NCBI GenBank assembly: GCA_902769255.1 | Contig: CACXOM010000016.1 | Location: forward strand, 1 to 39,178 | Direction: 5' to 3' | Source of the DNA: Oscillospiraceae bacterium | GTDB lineage: Bacteria; Bacillota; Clostridia; Oscillospirales; Acutalibacteraceae | DNA length: 39,178 nt | Shown: positions 1 through 7,815 of the stretch, in pieces | Layout: the number at the start of each line of letters is the position of its first letter | Numbering within the stretch: position 1 is the first letter of the stretch | Translations under genes and position numbers: made by a program | The notes under the pieces: generated by a model | What the model was told of the DNA's origin: nothing | Database searches by the model: none | Seen by the model: only the letters and a program-made list of their open reading frames with translations

Positions 1-253
1 ATTACCGTATTCAAACTAAAACAAAACTGACTCCGCTTGAAAAACGAAATCAGTTTATTGCTTAAAATTTAATTTTCTACCAATTAGGTTGTTTTTGTAT
101 TGTCTGCACAATCTGGGGCAGGTCAATTCGGCAGGCTGTTTTATTGCATACAAAATAATTATTTTATCAATTTAAAAGTAACAAAAAAGTAACAAAATTA
201 AGAAAAAACGGCAATATTTTTGAAAATTAAATAAAATTCATTTGATTTTTAAA
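1..253. other. Intergenic stretch without a convincing gene
   Basis: I find no supported coding region here. A 7-bp inverted repeat (AAACTGA at 24-30, TCAGTTT at 50-56) could be the remains of a terminator for a gene upstream of the window, but it has no good T-run. The rest is AT-rich leader DNA before the promoter at 254. Confidence 0.5.
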
Positions 254-282
254 TTGACAAACAAAAATATTTTTGATATAAT
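254..282 (+). promoter_or_regulatory. Promoter of the secreted jelly-roll protein gene
   Basis: TTGACA (254-259), 17-bp spacer, TATAAT (277-282), with TGA just before the -10 (extended -10). This is a near-perfect vegetative sigma-A promoter about 55 bases upstream of the start codon. Confidence 0.85.
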
Positions 283-344
283 GGCAAAGTATTGTTTTTT
301 TAGACGATATAAAAAATATTTTATTAAAGGAGAATAAAAAAACC

Positions 345-1427
345 ATGAAAAAAGTTCTTTCTTTATTGTTAGCAATGGCCATGTTGTTAACAATGGTATC
401 CGCAATGGCATTTTCGGCAAGCGCAGACACACTTACAGATGTATTGTACACATTTGAAGAAGGTTCAAGACCTGCTAATTTATCAACAGATGCATTTGTA
501 ACTTCTCGTTCAGGTCGCACAGCTTATGCTAATTTAGAAGACGGCGAACACGGTTATGTTCTTAGAACTGCAAGAAAAGTAAATAACCAAGATATGCAAG
601 ACCAAGCTTTGTGTATTAAATTACCGTCTGACATTTGGACTTCACACGACAGCCCGTCAGCATTATCATTTGACATTAAAACTGATGAAGGTACAATGAA
701 TTTTAGCAACAATGTAACATTATCTGCAGAGGCTTCAAATGCAAAAAGTACTTCATTTGCAGTTTCAATGAGCAGCATTAACAGCACTTGGAAAACAGTT
801 ACTATGGACTTAACTACTACTGCTGCAACAACGGCTATTAGCAATAACTACCTTTTCTTAAATATGGTCAACACATGGGGTAGCAACAATACTTGTAACT
901 ATTTCTATGTTGATAATATTTCAGTTACTTACGAAGGTACAGCACCTGCAGAAACTGATTATTCAACAATCGCTGGTGTAACAAACGAAGAAGCTTCAAT
1001 TCGTGTAGGTGAAAAGAACGGTATCAGATTTACAACAGATGTTGATACTGATTTAGTTGAAACTGCAATCAGCGAAGGTTATTCGGTTGCATTTGGTACA
1101 CTCATCGCTCCTGCAGACGGCGAATTATTAACAATCGCTACAAACCCTGTTTTAGTAATTCCTACACCGGGTTATTATAACAACATTGAAGGCAAAATTG
1201 CAGGTTCAATTGTTACTATTAAAGAAACAAATATTAAAAGAGATTTCATTGCTCGTGGTTATGTAACACTCACCAAAGACGGTGAATCAACAACATATTA
1301 TGCTGAACAGGCAAATGCAGGCCGTTCATTGAAATATGTTGCAACAGCTACTTCTAACGATGCAAAATTCTTTAATTATTTAACAGAAACTCAACAACAC
1401 CAAGTTTTAGCATGGGCTAACGCTTAA
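345..1427 (+). CDS. Secreted two-domain protein with jelly-roll N-terminus
   Basis: 360 residues. The N-terminus is a classical signal peptide (MKK, hydrophobic core, likely cleavage after SASA at about residue 27). Residues about 31-205 are Ser/Thr/Asn-rich beta strands ending in YFYVDNISVTYEG, the usual end of carbohydrate-binding-like jelly rolls. Residues about 212-360 form a second module (ASIRVGEKNGIRFTTDV, then ARGYVTLT and RSLKYVATA) that I recall from many secreted Ruminococcaceae proteins without an assigned function. No catalytic motif, dockerin, LPxTG signal or membrane anchor is visible, so it is probably a free or loosely bound sugar-binding protein. The start follows AAAGGAGA at a slightly long spacing. 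A 45-residue peptide gene follows after 18 bases, and both end at the terminator at 1592. Function is inferred from fold type only. Confidence 0.8.
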   Translation: MKKVLSLLLAMAMLLTMVSAMAFSASADTLTDVLYTFEEGSRPANLSTDAFVTSRSGRTAYANLEDGEHGYVLRTARKVNNQDMQDQALCIKLPSDIWTSHDSPSALSFDIKTDEGTMNFSNNVTLSAEASNAKSTSFAVSMSSINSTWKTVTMDLTTTAATTAISNNYLFLNMVNTWGSNNTCNYFYVDNISVTYEGTAPAETDYSTIAGVTNEEASIRVGEKNGIRFTTDVDTDLVETAISEGYSVAFGTLIAPADGELLTIATNPVLVIPTPGYYNNIEGKIAGSIVTIKETNIKRDFIARGYVTLTKDGESTTYYAEQANAGRSLKYVATATSNDAKFFNYLTETQQHQVLAWANA

Positions 1428-1445
1428 TCGAGAGGAGAAACAAAG

Positions 1446-1583
1446 ATGAAATTTGAAGATATTAAAGTAGAATTTGAAAAATTTAATGCTCTCGATATTA
1501 TTGCAGAGAGTCAAGAATTGCCAGAGCAACCAACTTACTCTAACGAGGGCGCAAATGACCCTTATGCAGACGACAAATTCTAA
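1446..1583 (+). CDS. Short acidic peptide (45 aa), unknown function
   Basis: The ATG at 1446 is preceded by GAGAGGAG at good spacing, and the frame stops at TAA 1581-1583 just before a strong terminator. It therefore looks like a real second gene of the upstream transcript. The peptide has an amphipathic first half (KVEFEKFNALDII) and a Pro/Asn/Asp-rich acidic tail ending YADDKF. It has no signal peptide and no cysteine. From memory, short proteins with a similar beginning (a KF or EFEKF segment, then D-I-I-x-x-S) occur in other Ruminococcus-like genomes. They are unassigned. It could be a RiPP-like precursor or a small regulator, but no modification enzyme lies nearby. Confidence 0.6.
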   Translation: MKFEDIKVEFEKFNALDIIAESQELPEQPTYSNEGANDPYADDKF

Positions 1584-1591
1584 ATAAAACA

Positions 1592-1627
1592 AAAACAGGA
1601 ACGTGTCTTACGTTCCTGTTTTAAATT
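1592..1627 (+). terminator. Rho-independent terminator
   Basis: Perfect 12-bp stem (AAAACAGGAACG at 1592-1603, CGTTCCTGTTTT at 1611-1622) with a 7-base loop and a T-rich tail. It ends the transcript of the secreted protein and the 45-residue peptide. Confidence 0.9.
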
Positions 1628-1663
1628 TGTCGAAAAATGTTTATTAAAAATTAGAAAAAAGGG

Positions 1664-1692
1664 TTGACATTTTCGCTATATTGGTGTATTAT
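1664..1692 (+). promoter_or_regulatory. Promoter of the initiator tRNA
   Basis: TTGACA (1664-1669), 17-bp spacer, TATTAT (1687-1692), about 25 bases before the mature tRNA 5' end. It is one of two promoters in the window without the TGn element. Confidence 0.8.
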
Positions 1693-1716
1693 ATATAAGC
1701 ACTCGAAATTAGATAT

Positions 1717-1792
<76 letters not shown>

Positions 1793-1796
1793 AATT

Positions 1797-1830
1797 AAAA
1801 GACTTTAACCAAAAGGTTAAAGTCTTTTTT
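1797..1830 (+). terminator. Terminator of the initiator tRNA
   Basis: 14-bp perfect stem (1797-1810 with 1815-1828), loop AAAA and T-run. It lies within the 70-bp segment that is repeated exactly at 2009-2078. Confidence 0.9.
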
Positions 1831-1997
1831 ATCTATATGCAATATATACGCTTATGAGGCCGACGAGCGTTGCTCGTTGGGTGAGGTTGCGAGCGCGTCC
1901 TGCGGACGAATAAGCGAGCAAAACGAAGCGTAGCGGTCAAAATTTTAAGCCTTGAAAAAGGCGAAAAAATTTTGGGAACCGCAAGGGGCACGAAGTG
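1831..1997. other. GC-rich structured insert between two tRNA 3'-end copies
   Basis: This stretch is visibly richer in G+C than its surroundings and has no open frame. It holds several short hairpins: ACGAGC-GTT-GCTCGT near 1862, CGTCC-TGC-GGACG near 1897, and AAAATTTTAAGCCTT pairing with AAGGCGAAAAAATTTT around 1939-1975. It is flanked by the real tRNA-fMet 3' end with terminator on the left and an exact copy on the right. That layout fits a small mobile or recombining element that duplicated the tRNA 3' end, but no known family is recognised. Confidence 0.5.
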
Positions 1998-2040
1998 ATA
2001 ACCCAAAAGGTCGTTGGTTCAAGTCCAGCCTCCGCAACCA
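1998..2040 (+). pseudogene. tRNA-fMet 3'-half fragment
   Basis: It begins at ATAACCC in the anticodon region and continues through variable loop, T arm, acceptor 3' strand and CCA. After one small indel (AAAA in place of GGA) it is identical to tRNA-fMet. No 5' half (D arm, acceptor 5' strand) is present, so it cannot be a functional tRNA. Confidence 0.88.
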
Positions 2041-2078
2041 AATTAAAAGACTTTAACCAAAAGGTTAAAGTCTTTTTT
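2009..2078 (+). repeat. 70-bp perfect direct repeat (copy 2) of 1761-1830
   Basis: The copies 1761-1830 and 2009-2078 are identical base for base over 70 bp. They cover the tRNA variable loop to CCA and the whole terminator. The offset is 248 bp. Confidence 0.93.
2045..2078. terminator. Copied terminator, now between tRNA region and ETF operon
   Basis: The stem 2045-2058 / 2063-2076 with loop AAAA is symmetric, with T-rich tails on both strands. It begins only 6 bases after the stop codon of the minus-strand EtfB-EtfA gene, so it probably serves as that operon's terminator. Confidence 0.7.
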
Positions 2079-2084
2079 TAGTTT

Positions 2085-3476
2085 TCAAAAAATATTTAAA
2101 AAATCACTTGTGAATTCTGCGAGAATTCCGTAGTCGGCATAGTCGAAAATAGGCGCATTTTTATCAGGATTAATGGCAATCACCGTACCTGATTTTTCCA
2201 TTCCGACAATATGCTGAACAGCGCCTGAAATCCCTACCGCAATGTAAACATTCGGGCTGATTTTTTTGCCGGTAAGCCCTACTTGTATGTCATAAGGCAA
2301 AATGCCGTTATCAACGCATTTTCTTGAAGTGTTTAGCGAAGCACCGAGTTTTTTGGCAAACGATTTAACATCATCTATACAATCTTTAACGCCAAAACCT
2401 GCACTTACAACTATATTGTTTGAATTTTCGGTTGTGCGAACTGTTGCCATAGCGGGTTTAGTATTACTCTTTATTTTTGCGATAACACTACCTGATAGTG
2501 CAGGGCGAATCATATAAAGTGTATTTGAATCGGTCTGCAAATCAGTACAATCGGCGCATAGGCCTAAATTCATTTTTGCGGCAGTAAGTGATGCAATTCT
2601 TTTTGATATGCTGTCGCTGCCAAAAAGCACCGCATCAGGCTTTTGCAAAGATATTTGCGATATAATAGAATCAACATCTAATTTATCAAAAACTGCTATA
2701 TTATCGTCAATTTTTTTTGCATAATCAACGGGCGAATTTGTAATACAAAGCACTTTTTTTAGTTTATTTTCACTTTGTTTAGTCGCAGTAATTCTTTTTG
2801 TTTTATTTAAAGCGGTTTGAATAACTTTTTCAAGTTCATTTTGCTCAATGAATTTGCATTTTCGCTTGCCAGATTGATTTTCTTTTGTTTCAATAACTCT
2901 AGTAGGCGAGCCCAAAAGTCCGCATTTTTGCAAATTTGCATTAATATCATTAGCGTTTAGAATTTTTAATTCGCCTAAAGTTGAGCGAATAGAGGGTTTT
3001 CGCAATGTGTTTATACGCTCAATAGTAATAAGCGCTGGCGTTTTAACGGTTTGCGTGCCTTCGTCACGAGTTTTACAACTAATGTCGTTGTTTGAAATGC
3101 TTTCAACGCTCATAACATTAGTTATAAGGTTAAAATTTATTTTTTGAGCGAGCATAATAGGTGTTTGCGCTGTGTCGCCGATAAGCGACTGTCTGCCACA
3201 AAAAACAAAATTAGGATTTATTTTTTTAACGGCAAGTGCAAGCGTATAGGCGGTTGCCAATGTGTCTGACCCAGCAAACGCATTGTCACACAGCAAATAA
3301 GCCGTTTTTGCGCCAAGCCTTGTAAGCGATAATAATGTGTTTTCGCAAGATTTTGGCCCCATGCTTAAAAGCGAAACTTCGGCATTGTTAGTTGAAAGCG
3401 CAAGTTCTAAAGCACATTCGTCAAACGGACTTATTTCGCCGTCAGGTCCCACTCGAATACAAACAAGAATTTTCAT
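2085..3476 (-). CDS. Electron transfer flavoprotein, EtfB-EtfA fusion
   Basis: 463 residues from MKILVCIRV. Residues about 1-200 are EtfB-like: the opening MKILVCIRV, SPFDECALELAL, the nucleotide-binding stretch GRQSLIGDTAQTP, and a TIERINTLRKPS segment. After a linker, residues about 250-463 are a short EtfA with the FAD-binding tail (SRKCVDNG, DIQVGLTGKKISPNVYIAVG, ISGAVQH, NPDKNAPIFDYADYG). ETFs are normally two proteins, so a beta-alpha single chain is uncommon. It would shuttle electrons for the FAD-linked oxidase and Fe-S protein encoded upstream. I chose the start from AAGGTGAT directly before ATG at 3476. That site contains the stop codon of the kinase gene, which implies translational coupling. 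A longer frame inside the kinase gene exists but has no ribosome site. Confidence 0.88.
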   Translation of the reverse strand: MKILVCIRVGPDGEISPFDECALELALSTNNAEVSLLSMGPKSCENTLLSLTRLGAKTAYLLCDNAFAGSDTLATAYTLALAVKKINPNFVFCGRQSLIGDTAQTPIMLAQKINFNLITNVMSVESISNNDISCKTRDEGTQTVKTPALITIERINTLRKPSIRSTLGELKILNANDINANLQKCGLLGSPTRVIETKENQSGKRKCKFIEQNELEKVIQTALNKTKRITATKQSENKLKKVLCITNSPVDYAKKIDDNIAVFDKLDVDSIISQISLQKPDAVLFGSDSISKRIASLTAAKMNLGLCADCTDLQTDSNTLYMIRPALSGSVIAKIKSNTKPAMATVRTTENSNNIVVSAGFGVKDCIDDVKSFAKKLGASLNTSRKCVDNGILPYDIQVGLTGKKISPNVYIAVGISGAVQHIVGMEKSGTVIAINPDKNAPIFDYADYGILAEFTSDFLNIF

Positions 3477-3480
3477 AATA

Positions 3481-4950
3481 TCACCTTGCATCGTAAATCG
3501 GCGCGAGTGCATCGTGCACTTTTTTATATTCTTCAAAAATTTTGCGGTATTTTAGCGTGTTTTCGGGGTTGGGGTAGGTTATATCTTTTTGTTTAATGCA
3601 TTTTTTCACCGCTTGTAATTCGTCTTTGAAAACACCGCTCGCAATCCCAGCAAGCATAGCAGAGCCGAGCGAAGAATCGCTGTTTTCGGTGGTTATTAAA
3701 GTAAGACCTAATACATCGCAAAGAATTTGTCGCCAAAGCTTGCCTTTTACGCCGCCGCCTATTGCGGTTGCTTGCGTGTTATAAGGAATGTTTAATTTAT
3801 CAATATAATTTTTACTCTCGAGCATTGAAAAAGCAACGCCCTCAAGCAAGGCTCGTGTAAAATGCGCTTTTGTGTGAGTTGAACGAATACCAATAAAACT
3901 ACCGCATAACGCAGGGTCGGCATAAGGCGTTAATTCGCCGTTTAAGTAAGGATGAAAAATTAAACCGTCTGCGCCTAAAGGTATATTTTCAGCATCTTTA
4001 TCAAGCGTTTTATAGTCCCCGCCAAAAGTGTTTTTATACCAGCGGTAAGAGGCAGCGCAGGATTTTGTAGCAGTACCCGGATACCAATGCCCTTTAACTA
4101 TATGCGAATAGTTTACAAGGTGTTTATCAGGGTATGGTTTATCAGTAATTACGCAAAATCTGCCAGCAGTTGCGAGTTTTACTGTTACATCACCTTTTTT
4201 AACTGCACCCGAAGCAAAAACTTCCATAACTGTGTCGGTAGTACCGCAAATTACAGGCGTGTTTGCTTTAAGACCTGTAAGTTTTGCCGCATTTTCGGTA
4301 ATATAACCAACAATGTCGGTCGGTTTTTTAGTTTTTGGCAACATTTCTTCACTTATATTTGCAATGTCGCAAAGTTCTTTATCCCAACACATTTTGTTGC
4401 AGTCAAACAGCATACTGCCTTGTGCCTCGATATAATCGGTGCAGAAAACGTCTGTTAAAAAGTAACGAATATAATCTTTTTCAAAGAAAATTTTGCTTAT
4501 TTTTTTGAAATTTTCAGGCTCGTTTTCTTTTAGCCACAAAAGCATTGGCAATGTCCAGATTGTATCGGGTTTATGAAATGTTTTTTCAAAAATCTCTTTT
4601 TCATAACTATTGCGCAGTTTTTCTGCTTGAGTTCGACTGCGAGAATCGGTCCAATGAATTGCGTTTCTTATAGGTTTGAAAATTTCATCGCAAACAAGCA
4701 GGGTGTGTGTTGCAGAATCAATTGTAACCGAAAGAATGTCGGAATTGTCAATTTTGCTTTTTGAAATTATCGCTTTGCAGTTTTCTATAAGTGCATCAAT
4801 CCAATCATCTGGATTTTGCTCGCAAGCATTGTTTGAAGGGTAAAGAGTAGGGTATTCGGCGGTGTTTTGCGCTACTATTTCGCCGTTTGTGTTAATAAGC
4901 GTTGCTTTTGAGGCGCTGCCGCCGAAATCTATACCTAAAAGATATTTCAT
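3481..4950 (-). CDS. FGGY-family carbohydrate (xylulokinase-like) kinase
   Basis: 489 residues, the usual FGGY length. The N-terminal phosphate-binding motif is GIDFGGSASKATL (6-18), followed by IHWTDSRSR. The C-terminal half has CGTTDTVMEVFASG, the family signature PYLNGELTPYADPALCGSFI (usually GERTP, here GELTP), and the adenosine-site loop AIGGGVKGKLWRQI. It should phosphorylate a ketose or polyol made by the isomerase at the head of the operon. Closest by eye to xylulokinases, but the substrate cannot be read from sequence. The start ATG at 4950 follows GAAAGG. It overlaps the out-of-frame tail of the broken aldolase chimera and is followed after 4 bases by the ETF gene. Confidence 0.9.
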   Translation of the reverse strand: MKYLLGIDFGGSASKATLINTNGEIVAQNTAEYPTLYPSNNACEQNPDDWIDALIENCKAIISKSKIDNSDILSVTIDSATHTLLVCDEIFKPIRNAIHWTDSRSRTQAEKLRNSYEKEIFEKTFHKPDTIWTLPMLLWLKENEPENFKKISKIFFEKDYIRYFLTDVFCTDYIEAQGSMLFDCNKMCWDKELCDIANISEEMLPKTKKPTDIVGYITENAAKLTGLKANTPVICGTTDTVMEVFASGAVKKGDVTVKLATAGRFCVITDKPYPDKHLVNYSHIVKGHWYPGTATKSCAASYRWYKNTFGGDYKTLDKDAENIPLGADGLIFHPYLNGELTPYADPALCGSFIGIRSTHTKAHFTRALLEGVAFSMLESKNYIDKLNIPYNTQATAIGGGVKGKLWRQILCDVLGLTLITTENSDSSLGSAMLAGIASGVFKDELQAVKKCIKQKDITYPNPENTLKYRKIFEEYKKVHDALAPIYDAR

Positions 4951-4980
4951 ATAACCAACCTTTCAAAAAAGAAAGAATTT

Positions 4981-5252
4981 TTAGTTGTTTTCAATCCATT
5001 TATGTTCAGGGTCGCTGCTACGGTTAAATCCCTGATAATCGCCTGCCATAAGCCATAAAAAGTAAGTTTGATAGCCCGGTGTTGAAACGGTTGTGTGATA
5101 ACCGAAAGGAAACTCGACAAGTTCATCGTTTTTTGCTCTTGTGCCGCTTGAATTACGCCCATAGCAGTTTCTAAATTATAAACATTAAAAGCAGGTATGC
5201 AAAATTCTCCCTTTTCGGCTAAATTAATAATGTATTTTAAGTCTACCAACAT
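4981..5252 (-). pseudogene. Chimeric remnant: class II aldolase N-terminus joined to IolB C-terminus
   Basis: The ATG at 5252 opens about 40 residues typical of class II fructose/tagatose/IolJ-type aldolases (LVDLKYIINLAEKGEFCIPA, FNVYNLETAMGVIQAAQ) and then loses all resemblance at about 5130. In another frame, about 5128 to 4981 encodes the C-terminus of 5-deoxy-glucuronate isomerase (IolB): DELVEFPFGYH, STPGYQTYFLWLMAG, DPEHKWIENN and stop. The two parts are out of frame, so this is a deletion scar that removed most of an aldolase gene and most of an iolB gene. The first frame runs on to 4947 as nonsense. The ATG sits one base after the stop of the Fe-S gene. It tells us the operon once held an inositol/ketose-type aldolase and an iolB. 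Confidence 0.82.
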
Positions 5253-5253
5253 A

Positions 5254-6351
5254 TTAATCTGCCTCTTTTCCTAAAATTAAATCTTCAATTGAGAGAATTT
5301 CAATTTCGTTTTGTTTTACTTGTTTTAAAGCAAAATATTCCGAAACGCTTGCGGTAACAACTGTTCTTTCGCCTATGCTTTTAACATTATAAAGTCTTCT
5401 TTTAGAAACTTCTTTTATAACTTCTGGCAAATATTGCGACATTAAAATGTTGCCTGCCCAAACAGTTTCGCCTTTGTTTAAAAGCATTTCGTGTAAAGTG
5501 GCGAATGAAGAAATAACTTTTCTTGATTCATCAGTTTCTTCAAGGTCACGGGAAAGTTGATAAGGGTCTTGAAAAACAACTGTTTTGTCTTTATTTTTCG
5601 ATTTTAATTTTCCATTATCAACTAAATAGGCTAAAAATGTGGTATAGGTTACAACCTTTGCTTTTGTTTTTACACCGTATTCACCGAAGGTTTGTTTTAT
5701 TGTTTTAGAATCATTCGGGTCATAAACAACAATTGTTTTAAATTCATCTAAAGTTTTTGCGCATTCGCTCATTTGTTGTTTGGTTTCTTCAGTAGTACCT
5801 ATTAAAAAGTCAAGTTGCCAGCCTGTCGGTTTTTCATCTTCCAAAACTGTAAATAAAACGCCTGCATTTTCAAGCACTTTTATTGCTTTTTGCGCTTGGT
5901 CGGGGAGAATAAAGCGAGCGTCAACACCAAGCAGTAAAAGCGTGTCAGTTTTATTAGAATGATTTTTGATTTTTTCGCTTAAGTTTTTGCTAATATCGCT
6001 TTTTGCGTAAGCGTTGCCACAGTTTAAACAATTATCAACAAGTTTGTTTATATAATCGGGAAGTTCGTTTTCAAGCGCTGCTTGAAGTCGAACCTCTTTG
6101 GTAAACATCACAGGGTCCCAACCTGTTGTGCAGTCGTGATTGCACGCACCGCAGGTGCAACACTCGTAAATGTTATCCATAATTTCTTTAAGTTCAATTG
6201 CGCCTCGGTTTACAAGTGAAATGCCGAGCGCTCTTGCTCGAGCAGTTGAACGCTCGTGTCCTGTTGCGTTGCCGATAGGGCAAATATGATGGCACATCCA
6301 ACAAAAACGGCATGAATCAATGTGCTGTTTGCATTTTTTTGAAATAATCAT
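5254..6351 (-). CDS. (Fe-S)-binding oxidoreductase subunit, GlcF/HdrD-like
   Basis: 365 residues. Two ferredoxin-type 4Fe-4S motifs are clear near the N-terminus: CRFCWMCHHICP (about 17-28) and CCTCGACNHDC (about 64-74), each C-x2-C-x2-C-x3-C. A further C-x2-C (NCLNCGNAY) lies near 110. The C-terminal half keeps the fold of a CCG (heterodisulfide reductase) domain (VFQDPYQLSRDLEETDESR), but the expected CCG cysteines are absent and VWAGN stands at that place. It probably passes electrons between the FAD oxidase encoded just upstream and the ETF. The start follows AAGGAGGG at 8 bases. Gap of 14 bases from the FAD oxidase gene. Confidence 0.87.
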   Translation of the reverse strand: MIISKKCKQHIDSCRFCWMCHHICPIGNATGHERSTARARALGISLVNRGAIELKEIMDNIYECCTCGACNHDCTTGWDPVMFTKEVRLQAALENELPDYINKLVDNCLNCGNAYAKSDISKNLSEKIKNHSNKTDTLLLLGVDARFILPDQAQKAIKVLENAGVLFTVLEDEKPTGWQLDFLIGTTEETKQQMSECAKTLDEFKTIVVYDPNDSKTIKQTFGEYGVKTKAKVVTYTTFLAYLVDNGKLKSKNKDKTVVFQDPYQLSRDLEETDESRKVISSFATLHEMLLNKGETVWAGNILMSQYLPEVIKEVSKRRLYNVKSIGERTVVTASVSEYFALKQVKQNEIEILSIEDLILGKEAD

Positions 6352-6365
6352 AATTTTTGCCCTCC

Positions 6366-7802
6366 TTAAAGACCGAGTTTAAACGGATTCATAATTCCGT
6401 TCGGGTCAAGCGTTTTTTTAAGTCCTTCAAACACCTGCATAGCAGGTCCGTATTGCTCTTTCATAAGGCGACCGAGTTTAATTCCTACGCCGTGGTGGTC
6501 GTTTACAACACCGCCGTGAGCGAGCGCTGCTCTTACACCGCAAGTCCAAACTTCCTGATGAAGTCTTAACGCTTCAACAGGGTCTTTTGGAACATCTTTA
6601 CCGTCAATAATAAAGCGGTCGTAAACCATTGCGCCCCATTCATACCAATGCGAGAAATGAGCAATAAATTTTGCTTGCGGGAAATTTGTTTCAATTGCTT
6701 CTTTCATTGCCCAATAAATCTCTTCAATTTTATCATAAGGTGCAATTGTGTCCATTGTGCCGAACATTTGCGGAATGTCCATCATATGACCGGGGTAGAA
6801 AAATGTGATTTTTTCTTTCCACCATTTTTCACCGTATTTGCTGCCTAAATCTTCGGCACCATATTTTTTAAATGTATTAAGCAAAATCTTTTCTTCGACT
6901 TCAACCATTTCTTTTACGCCCTCATAGGCTATGTTCATAAATGCGCCTTTGCGTTCAACGCCGACTATTTTTTTAATAAGCGAGGCGGTTTCCGCTTCGT
7001 CATAAAGTCGCATAACTGAAGGTTTGAATTTTTGCAAAAGTTCACGGCTCGCTTTAAATGCGCTTGTTAAATCTTGAAACAAAAATCCTCTAAATCTTCT
7101 TTCTTCGGGTTGGTCAAAAATTCTGATTTGCGCTTTTGTTATAATTCCGAGCGTGCCTTCAGAGCCGATGAAAATTTGGTTTAAATCAGGTCCTGCCGCA
7201 TGTTTTGGAGCGGAAGAAGTATTGATAATAACACCGTTTGGCAACACCACTTCCATTTGAAGCACCATATCATCAATTTTGCCGTATTTAGTCGAGCAAA
7301 CGCCTATTCCTCTGTGTGCTAAAAATCCGCCAACTGTTGAGCAGGTGAGCGAAGAAGGGTAGTGCATTGTAGCCATACCTACTTCATTTGCCGCCCATTC
7401 AATATGCTTGTAAATTGCACCTGTGCCACATTCAATATACATTCCTTGTGTGTTTACTTCGTAAATTTTGTTCATACGCTTTGTATCAACAATAATTCCG
7501 CCACAAACAGGTATTGCACCGCCTTGTGTGCCACCACCGGCGCCCCAAGTTGTTACAGGCAATTTATAATAATTAGCTATTTTTACGACTTTTGAAACTT
7601 CGGTTGCGTTTTCGGGACAAACAATAAAGTCAGCCTCAGGCAGACGCCTGCCTCTGTCAGCCCACATACGAGAAAGCCAATAATAATCAACGCTGTGGGT
7701 TACTTTGTCAATTGCCCTTGTTGAACAATTTTCTTTTCCTACTGCGTCTTCAAGTTCGGTCAAAATCATAGCGAACAAAAATTCATTCATTTGATAATTC
7801 AT
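6366..7802 (-). CDS. FAD-binding oxidoreductase, GlcD / D-lactate dehydrogenase type
   Basis: 478 residues. The VAO/PCMH FAD-binding domain spans about 55-235: FIVCPENATEVSKVVKIANY, TTWGAGGGTQGG, CSTVGGFLAHRGIGVCSTKYG, and GSEGTLGIITKAQIRI. The C-terminal FAD-oxidase cap ends NDHHGVG, then KKTLDPNGIMNPFKLG, the normal family ending. Members oxidise 2-hydroxy acids (glycolate, lactate) or, in the related alkyl-DHAP synthase group, act on glycerone phosphate. The HHG segment resembles that second group too. With an Fe-S partner and an ETF in the same operon, a hydroxy-acid dehydrogenase that hands electrons to ETF (as in LctBCD-type lactate dehydrogenases) is the likeliest role. The start ATG at 7802 has AAAGGAG upstream. 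Confidence 0.9.
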   Translation of the reverse strand: MNYQMNEFLFAMILTELEDAVGKENCSTRAIDKVTHSVDYYWLSRMWADRGRRLPEADFIVCPENATEVSKVVKIANYYKLPVTTWGAGGGTQGGAIPVCGGIIVDTKRMNKIYEVNTQGMYIECGTGAIYKHIEWAANEVGMATMHYPSSLTCSTVGGFLAHRGIGVCSTKYGKIDDMVLQMEVVLPNGVIINTSSAPKHAAGPDLNQIFIGSEGTLGIITKAQIRIFDQPEERRFRGFLFQDLTSAFKASRELLQKFKPSVMRLYDEAETASLIKKIVGVERKGAFMNIAYEGVKEMVEVEEKILLNTFKKYGAEDLGSKYGEKWWKEKITFFYPGHMMDIPQMFGTMDTIAPYDKIEEIYWAMKEAIETNFPQAKFIAHFSHWYEWGAMVYDRFIIDGKDVPKDPVEALRLHQEVWTCGVRAALAHGGVVNDHHGVGIKLGRLMKEQYGPAMQVFEGLKKTLDPNGIMNPFKLGL

Positions 7803-7815
7803 TTTTCTACTCCTT

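Noticed and set aside
1998-2040. Second initiator tRNA gene
   Set aside because: Only the 3' half is present; the D arm and 5' acceptor strand are missing and the upstream sequence cannot pair with the acceptor 3' strand.
3477-3536. Longer N-terminus of the EtfB-EtfA protein
   Set aside because: The extra 20 codons lie inside the kinase gene, have no ribosome site and do not resemble EtfB; the ATG at 3476 has one.
4947-5252. Intact 101-residue gene between the Fe-S and kinase genes
   Set aside because: Only the first 40 residues match a known family; the rest is IolB coding sequence read in the wrong frame, so it is a remnant.
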